38,499 bases of DNA, from positions 1 to 38,499 of the forward strand of contig CANONT010000014.1 in assembly GCA_947567695.1 (NCBI GenBank), read 5' to 3'. The stretch is from an uncultured Clostridium sp. (GTDB taxonomy: Bacteria; Bacillota; Clostridia; TANB77; CAG-508). Positions 33,538 to 38,499 of the stretch are shown here, piece after piece (position 1 is the stretch's first letter; each line of letters opens with the position of its first letter). The notes below the pieces were generated by a model. The model was not told the DNA's origin, ran no database searches, and was given only the letters and a program-made list of their open reading frames with translations. A program made the translations under genes and the position numbers.

Positions 33538-34803
33538 TTATGGTTGTTCTCCTAATGTGATGGTTAATTCTTTTTCTTGTTCGTTACGATTTACTTTGAT
33601 TTTCATTTCGTCTCCAATTTTATGAGCATTCTTTATTTCATTTAATTCATCCATGGTAGTGATTTTTTTACCATCTGCTTCTATAATGACATCTCCAATT
33701 TTCATACCAGCTTTTTCAGCGGCAGAAAAGTCATCCACAGATTTTACATAGATTCCAACAGCTAGGTTATTTGCTTTCGCTGTTTTTTCGGTTAAGTCCA
33801 TTCCAGAAATTCCAATATAAGGTCTTTTTACTTTACTGTATTGTATTAATTGAGAAGTAATATCAGTTGTTGCATTGATTGGAATGGCAAATCCCATTCC
33901 TTCGATTCCTGTTCCTGAAAGTTTTAGAGTATTTATTCCAATTACTTTACCTTCGTTGTTAACTAAAGCACCACCGCTATTGCCAGAGTTAATGGCAGCA
34001 TCTGTTTGGATTAAGGTGAATTTTTTTCCATCAGAGTCTGTTACTTCTCTATTGACAGCACTGATAACACCACAAGTAATACTGCTTTGCATTCCTAGTG
34101 GATTACCAACAGCCATAGCAAATTCACCTACTTTTATATTGTCAGAATCAGCAAATTCTGCTTTAGAAAGTCCACTTTTTTCAATTTTAATAACAGCTAA
34201 ATCAGTTTGTTCATCTGTTCCAACAATTTTAGCTTCGTATTTCGTTTCGTCATTAAATAAAGTGACTGTTAGTTTAGTAGCTTCTGATACTTCATAGTAG
34301 GATTCAGAAGAAGAACTGGCTACAATGTGATTGTTGGTAAGAATATAACCATCATCACTAATAATAATTCCTGAACCACTAGCGGTTGCTGTACTGGCTT
34401 GAGTTTGTCTACCAAACATGGAGATGAGCGAATTTACATTGTATTCTACTTCAATTCCTACAATAGATGGTAAAATTTTGTTAGCAGCATAAACAGCTGT
34501 ATCAGAGTAACTAGAAAGTGAGGTTTGACTTACATAACCTTGGCTTTGAGAGCTATTTGTGTTATTTTCTATGACAGAAGTTTGATGAATTATTTTTGAA
34601 CGAATAGAAGGAACGCCAAGGCAAGTTCCTAATACAACAGCACATCCAACGGCTCCACTAAAGAAGGGTAAGAGAAATCCTCTTCCAAATCCAATTTTTG
34701 ATTTAGGTGTAGTTTCGTTTTTATAAATCGTTTTATATGTATTTGGATTTTGTACCGTCTTAAAATTTTGTACGTTTTTTTCTTTCTTTTCATTTTCTTC
34801 CAT
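33538..34803 (-). CDS. htrA: HtrA/DegP-like S1C serine protease with PDZ domain
   Basis: The 421-residue protein has a cytoplasmic N-terminus of about 50 residues, one membrane anchor (LLPFFSGAVGCAVVLGTCLG), a trypsin-like domain and one PDZ domain at the C-terminus (about 325-415). The triad is visible as His in ILTNNHIVA, Asp in EQTDLAVIKIEK and Ser in AAINSGNSGGALVN. This is the layout of the surface HtrA proteases that degrade or refold misfolded secreted proteins. I start at ATG 34803 (MEENEKKEKN), with AAAGGA about 13 bases upstream; an in-frame ATG at 34845 lies upstream of it. It is a single gene, divergent from the pilin-like gene. Confidence 0.93.
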   Translation of the reverse strand: MEENEKKEKNVQNFKTVQNPNTYKTIYKNETTPKSKIGFGRGFLLPFFSGAVGCAVVLGTCLGVPSIRSKIIHQTSVIENNTNSSQSQGYVSQTSLSSYSDTAVYAANKILPSIVGIEVEYNVNSLISMFGRQTQASTATASGSGIIISDDGYILTNNHIVASSSSESYYEVSEATKLTVTLFNDETKYEAKIVGTDEQTDLAVIKIEKSGLSKAEFADSDNIKVGEFAMAVGNPLGMQSSITCGVISAVNREVTDSDGKKFTLIQTDAAINSGNSGGALVNNEGKVIGINTLKLSGTGIEGMGFAIPINATTDITSQLIQYSKVKRPYIGISGMDLTEKTAKANNLAVGIYVKSVDDFSAAEKAGMKIGDVIIEADGKKITTMDELNEIKNAHKIGDEMKIKVNRNEQEKELTITLGEQP

Positions 34804-34910
34804 TTTTATATCATTCCTTTCTGAATACCAGTTTATTACTATCATAACCTATTATGCTAATATAATACAAGAGGTTTGTGAATTTTATGTGAAAAAAAGT
34901 TGTCTTTGTA

Positions 34911-34939
34911 TTGAAAATATGATCATAAAACTATATAAT
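34911..34939 (+). promoter_or_regulatory. Promoter of the pilin-like gene and rnhB
   Basis: TTGAAA (34911-34916) and TATAAT (34934-34939), spacer 17 bases, 35 bases before ATG 34974. Confidence 0.75.
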
Positions 34940-34973
34940 GTAGAAAAAATTGAAAACGTAAAGGATGATCTAT

Positions 34974-35477
34974 ATGAAGATAACAAAAAAGGAAACAGGT
35001 GTGACATTAGTTGCTTTGTCAATTACCATTGTTGTATTGCTGATTCTAGCAACAATTGCTATTAATGGTAGTACAAGCATAATTAAAAGAGCAAAATTGG
35101 AAGAAATGAAAACTAATATGCTTTTAATTCAAGCAAAAGCTAGAGAATATGTGGAAGATGCTACTTTTAAAATGGGAATGAATCCAGATGAACCTAAAAA
35201 AGCAAATGTTAGAAGTAAGGTTTATGAGGAAAATGCTAAATTACAAAAAGTTGCAGAAGGGGAAGTACCATCTAATTTTGGTATCACAGATACTACAACT
35301 TGTTATTGGCTAACACCAGAGGCTCAAACGAATTGGGGATTAAGCAAAATGCAATTAGAAAAGGATGAAAAGTTTTTAATTGAATTCAAGGAAGCAGATG
35401 TAACAGTAGAGGTTTATAATACTAAGGGATATCAAGGTAACTATTCTTTAACAGCAATGGAGCAAATACAAGAATGA
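34974..35477 (+). CDS. Type IV pilin-like (pseudopilin) protein
   Basis: The 167-residue protein begins with a basic leader MKITKKETG followed by VTLVALSITIVVLLILATIAI, the pattern of a class III/N-methylation signal. Prepilin peptidase would cut after Gly 9, but the +5 Glu of standard pilins is absent. The rest is a soluble domain containing one Cys and a W. I choose ATG 34974 because AAGGATG lies about 8 bases upstream; an ATG at 34965 lacks a site. No assembly ATPase or prepilin peptidase is nearby. Relatives are common single genes in Clostridia, of unknown role. Confidence 0.65.
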   Translation: MKITKKETGVTLVALSITIVVLLILATIAINGSTSIIKRAKLEEMKTNMLLIQAKAREYVEDATFKMGMNPDEPKKANVRSKVYEENAKLQKVAEGEVPSNFGITDTTTCYWLTPEAQTNWGLSKMQLEKDEKFLIEFKEADVTVEVYNTKGYQGNYSLTAMEQIQE

Positions 35478-35515
35478 TAGTAGTATTTATGAAATTAGTG
35501 AGGAAGAAATAAAGG

Positions 35516-36142
35516 ATGAAAGAAAAAGAACAAGAAAGATTAACAAAACTAAAAGAAATTGAAAAGGATTTGTATCAAAAGGGATTTCAAAAAATATGTG
35601 GAATAGATGAAGCGGGGAGAGGTCCTTTGGCTGGACCAGTTGTAGTTGCGGGAGTTATTATGCCACAAGATTCCATGATGGAAGGTATTAATGATTCAAA
35701 AAAGGTTTCTGAAAAGAAAAGAGAAAAATTATATGATTTAATTTTGGAGGAAGCTATTAGTTATTCAGTTGCTATTATTGGACAAGATGTGATTGATGAA
35801 ATTAATATTTTAAATGCAACCAAACAAGGTGTTACCAGTGTGGTTGAGGAGTTAAAAGTAAAACCAGATTTAATTATAGTAGATGCCTTAACACATATTA
35901 ATACAAAGGGTATACCTTATGATTCTATTGTAAAAGGAGATGCTAAATGTTATAACATAGCAGCAGCTTCTATCATAGCTAAGGTAACAAGGGATAGAAT
36001 AATGAGACAATGGGATGAAATTTATCCTCAATTTGGCTTTGCACAACATAAAGGTTATGGAACTGCTAAACATATAGAAGCTATTAAAGAATATGGACTT
36101 TGCCCAATCCATCGAAAAAGTTTTACGAAAAATTTTATATAG
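35516..36142 (+). CDS. rnhB: Ribonuclease HII
   Basis: RNase HII removes ribonucleotides from DNA and the RNA of RNA-DNA hybrids. The 208-residue protein has the family start GIDEAGRGPLAGPVVVAGVI (about residues 25-44, with catalytic Asp and Glu), DSKKVSEKKR, the metal-binding Asp in IIVDALTH, and KGDAKCYNIAAASIIAKVTRD. The C-terminal motif HKGYGTAKHIEAI is also present. Length and order are normal. It follows the pilin-like gene by 38 bases and leads, 25 bases on, into the nucleoside phosphorylase, so the three may share a transcript. The ATG has an AGGA-type site about 11 bases upstream. Confidence 0.96.
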   Translation: MKEKEQERLTKLKEIEKDLYQKGFQKICGIDEAGRGPLAGPVVVAGVIMPQDSMMEGINDSKKVSEKKREKLYDLILEEAISYSVAIIGQDVIDEINILNATKQGVTSVVEELKVKPDLIIVDALTHINTKGIPYDSIVKGDAKCYNIAAASIIAKVTRDRIMRQWDEIYPQFGFAQHKGYGTAKHIEAIKEYGLCPIHRKSFTKNFI

Positions 36143-36167
36143 GATAAAAATAAGAGGAGAAATCATC

Positions 36168-37472
36168 ATGAATATGATAGAAATAATAGAGAAGAAAAGG
36201 GATAAAAAGGAATTATCAAAAGAAGAAATTGAGTATTTTATTACTGCTTATACGAAGAATCAAGTGACTGATTATCAAGCAGCAGCTTTGATAATGGCAA
36301 TCTATTTAAATGGTATGACAGACGAGGAGACAACAAATCTAACATTGGCTATGGCACATTCAGGAGAAGTATTGGACTTATCCACACTAGGAGAAGTAAT
36401 TGTGGATAAACATTCCACAGGTGGAGTAGGCGACAAGGTTTCGCTTATTCTTTTACCATTGGTTAGTTCATTGGGGGTACCAGTTGCTAAGATGTCAGGA
36501 AGAGGACTTGGTTTTACAGGAGGAACAGTGGATAAATTAGAGTCTATCCCTGGCTATCAAACAGCCATAGAAATGAACCAATTTGTAAAAAGTGTACAAC
36601 AAATTGGTATTAGTATGATCTCACAAACTTTGAATTTAGCACCAGCTGATAAAAAATTGTATGCTCTTAGAGATAGTATTTCTTGTGTAGAAAGTATACC
36701 ATTAATAGCTTCTAGTATTATGAGCAAAAAGATTGCCAGTGGTACTCAAAAAATAGTATTGGATGTGACTGTTGGAAAAGGTGCTTTTATGAAGAATAGG
36801 GAGGAAGCAAGAAAGTTGTCAAATACAATGATTCAAATTGGAAAATTGGCAAATCGAGAAACGGTTTGTGTATTAACTAATATGAATGAACCATTGGGAT
36901 ATGCTGTTGGGAATTCATTGGAAGTGATAGAAGCTGTTCGATTCTTAAGAGGAGCTATGCCAGAAGATTTAAAACAAGTGGTATTAGAATTAGGGGCTTA
37001 TATGATTCAATTAGCTAATAAAGGAAAAAATTTAGAGGAAAATAAGAAGTGTTTATTGAAAAATATAGAGAATGGAAAAGCTTATCATAAATTTATGGAA
37101 ATGGTGCAAAATCAAGGTGGTGATATTTCTTATATTGAAGATTTGGAAAAGTTGCCAAAGGCTAGATTGGTAGAACCTATTTATAGTGAGGAAGATGGCT
37201 ATGTGCAAGAAATGAATAGTAAGGAGATTGGAAAATTGGCAGGAATGCTAGGGGCAGGCAGAGAGAAAAAAGAGGATTTAGTGGATCCATCGGTGGGAAT
37301 TGTATTGACTAAAAAAGTAGCTGATAGGGTAGAGAAGAATGAGGTGTTGGCATATGTTTATGCCAATGATAAAAATAAATTGAGAGAGGCTAAGGCTAGG
37401 TTACAAGTGATTGTGAGGGTTTCAAATGTTGCTGTTCAAAAGGAAAAAACGATTTGGGAGATTATTAAATAG
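36168..37472 (+). CDS. pdp: Pyrimidine-nucleoside (thymidine/uridine) phosphorylase
   Basis: The enzyme cleaves uridine or thymidine with phosphate to free base and (deoxy)ribose 1-phosphate for salvage. The 434-residue protein has the signature KHSTGGVGDKVSLIL (about residue 81) and the phosphate-site motif SGRGLGFTGGTVDKLE (about 110). The C-terminal PYNP domain contains VGIVLTKKVADRV. I start at ATG 36168, preceded by GAGGAG about 10 bases upstream; an ATG at 36093 lies inside rnhB. Pdp and DeoA are close relatives and substrate preference cannot be told here; the Clostridia form is usually broad-specificity Pdp. It probably belongs to the pilin-rnhB transcript. Confidence 0.92.
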   Translation: MNMIEIIEKKRDKKELSKEEIEYFITAYTKNQVTDYQAAALIMAIYLNGMTDEETTNLTLAMAHSGEVLDLSTLGEVIVDKHSTGGVGDKVSLILLPLVSSLGVPVAKMSGRGLGFTGGTVDKLESIPGYQTAIEMNQFVKSVQQIGISMISQTLNLAPADKKLYALRDSISCVESIPLIASSIMSKKIASGTQKIVLDVTVGKGAFMKNREEARKLSNTMIQIGKLANRETVCVLTNMNEPLGYAVGNSLEVIEAVRFLRGAMPEDLKQVVLELGAYMIQLANKGKNLEENKKCLLKNIENGKAYHKFMEMVQNQGGDISYIEDLEKLPKARLVEPIYSEEDGYVQEMNSKEIGKLAGMLGAGREKKEDLVDPSVGIVLTKKVADRVEKNEVLAYVYANDKNKLREAKARLQVIVRVSNVAVQKEKTIWEIIK

Positions 37473-37575
37473 TGTAATAATATTGGACATTATATTAAGT
37501 ACTTAAAAAGCAGAAATTTATGATACTATTTATATACATAAATAGCAAATTTTTATCGTTAGGATTGGAGGGGAA

Positions 37576-38373
37576 ATGTCTTTAATAAGTGTAAATAATT
37601 TAACTTTTGGATATGATGGAAGTTATAACAATATATTTGAAGATGTATCATTTAATATAGATACTGATTGGAAATTAGGTTTAATAGGTAGAAATGGTAA
37701 AGAAAAAACTACCTTCTTAAAGTTATTACAAGGAAAATATGAATATAAAGGTACAATATCGAAATTTGTTGATGTTGATTATTTTCCTTTTGAAGTAACA
37801 AACAAAAATAGAATGTCAATAGAAATAGTAAACGAAATTGCTCCTAATATTGCAGATTGGGAAATTATAAAAGAATTGAACTTGCTTAATACTGATACAG
37901 AAATATTATATAAGAATTTTAATTTATTAAGTGGTGGAGAACAAATAAAGATACTTTTAATAAGCCTATTTTTAAAAGGAAACAATTTTTTACTTATAGA
38001 TGAGTCTACAAATCATTTAGATATTGAAACAAGAAATAATTTAGTTAGTTATTTAGAAAAGAAAAAGGGATTTATATTAGTATCACATGATAGAAATTTT
38101 TTAGATAAGGTTGTAAATCATATAGTTGCTATAAATAATACTAATATACAAGATATGAGTGAAGGTCAAAAGAAAAAGGTTTTAATTGCAAAAAGTATAT
38201 CAAAACAAGCCAATATTTATATATGGGATGAGCCTTTGAATTATATTGATATATTAACAAGAATACAGATAGAAGATACTATTTTAAATTACAAACCTAC
38301 TCTTATTTTTGTAGAACATGATGAAATATTTATTGAAAAAGTGTCAACGAAAATTATAAAGTTAGAAAGATAG
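37576..38373 (+). pseudogene. Internally deleted Lsa-type ABC-F ribosome-protection gene
   Basis: The first half (residues 1-192) matches the first nucleotide-binding domain of Lsa-type ABC-F proteins: SLISVNNLTFGYDGSYNNIFEDV, then LSGGEQIKILLISLFLK and HLDIE. The second half jumps at about residue 193 (NNTNIQ then DMSEGQKKKVLIAKS) straight to the signature and Walker B (YIWDEPLNYID) of the second domain. The interdomain linker and Walker A of domain 2, roughly 200 residues, are gone without frame loss. In addition Walker A of domain 1 reads GRNGKEKTT, where GRNGKGKTT is expected, and Walker B has DES for DEP. It is unlikely to protect ribosomes from lincosamides or pleuromutilins as intact Lsa does. 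Its base composition is very AT-rich. Confidence 0.8.
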
Positions 38374-38499
38374 ATATGCGATAAATTTTGAAAATAGATT
38401 GGAGAATTATAGATGTTAGAAATAAGGCAAGAAAGTAAAAGCAACGGGTATGTAAAATAAAGTGTGTAATGTCGAAATTTGATAGAGAAATTACTATGT

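Noticed and set aside
38374..38499. Start of a further gene at the window end (ATG 38413 or 38469)
   Set aside because: The first has an SD-like GGAG but stops after 15 codons; the second has no ribosome site and only ten codons before the window ends. Neither can be supported.
1..38499. CRISPR array, tRNA or rRNA genes
   Set aside because: No regularly spaced direct repeats, cloverleaf tRNA genes or rRNA segments were seen on reading both strands.

Overview
This is AT-rich DNA with genes on both strands, strong SD sequences, TTGACA/TATAAT-type promoters and U-tailed terminators. It encodes sporulation functions (spoIIID, a BofC-domain protein), a ClpE-type ATPase and ComEC. Together these point to a spore-forming member of the Clostridia (Bacillota). 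I cannot name the species. No rRNA, tRNA or CRISPR array was found.

Layout. 1-5.3 kb: a CNNM/CorC-type membrane protein, a WG-repeat protein, a foreign-looking alpha/beta-hydrolase-like gene and a patatin phospholipase. 5.3-5.6 kb: a structured ncRNA on the minus strand with its own promoter. 5.8-7.3 kb: a riboflavin cluster (archaeal-type CTP-dependent riboflavin kinase, ribE, ribH). 7.4-11.2 kb: a cysteine desulfurase, a 345-bp foldback repeat, a FAD oxidoreductase and a membrane protein. 11.4-21.84 kb: an integrated mobilizable element. 22-38.4 kb: purH, a FxLYD-like protein, an SH3/NlpC hydrolase, comEC, a BofC-like protein, clpE-pgsA, an RsiV-like protein, htrA, a pilin-like protein, rnhB, a pyrimidine nucleoside phosphorylase, and an internally deleted Lsa-type ABC-F gene.

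Two signals stand out. First, every disrupted reading frame I could repair by a single-base shift breaks at an in-frame CGG codon. Skipping the C (CGGN read as GGN, glycine) restores the conserved protein each time. This happens once in the CorC-like gene (1299), once in ribE (6425), three times in comEC (27679, 27683, 28056) and once in a DUF6076 gene inside the mobile element (17491, minus). By hand scan, CGG is otherwise absent in frame from the native genes. It is read as ordinary Arg only in the foreign-looking hydrolase (three times) and one small element gene (once). This suggests programmed or obligatory +1 decoding at CGG, CGG being unassigned, or a systematic sequencing artefact.

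Second, spoIIID is split. Its 5' part lies at 11300-11410 and its 3' part at 21844-21987, separated by about 10.43 kb that ends in a large serine recombinase. Joining the halves at a shared GTACA gives a complete 84-residue SpoIIID, as in the skin element of sigK. The element carries a MobV relaxase with an oriT-like region, a replication-type HTH protein, GNAT and MATE cargo, an AlbA_2/Schlafen-like ATPase with a small membrane partner, and a structured RNA.

The window also holds small palindromic REP-like repeats (8505-8849, 29069-29203, 32432-32470). They share a GGGACG...CTTTTT core inside hairpin arms that differ between copies but stay paired.
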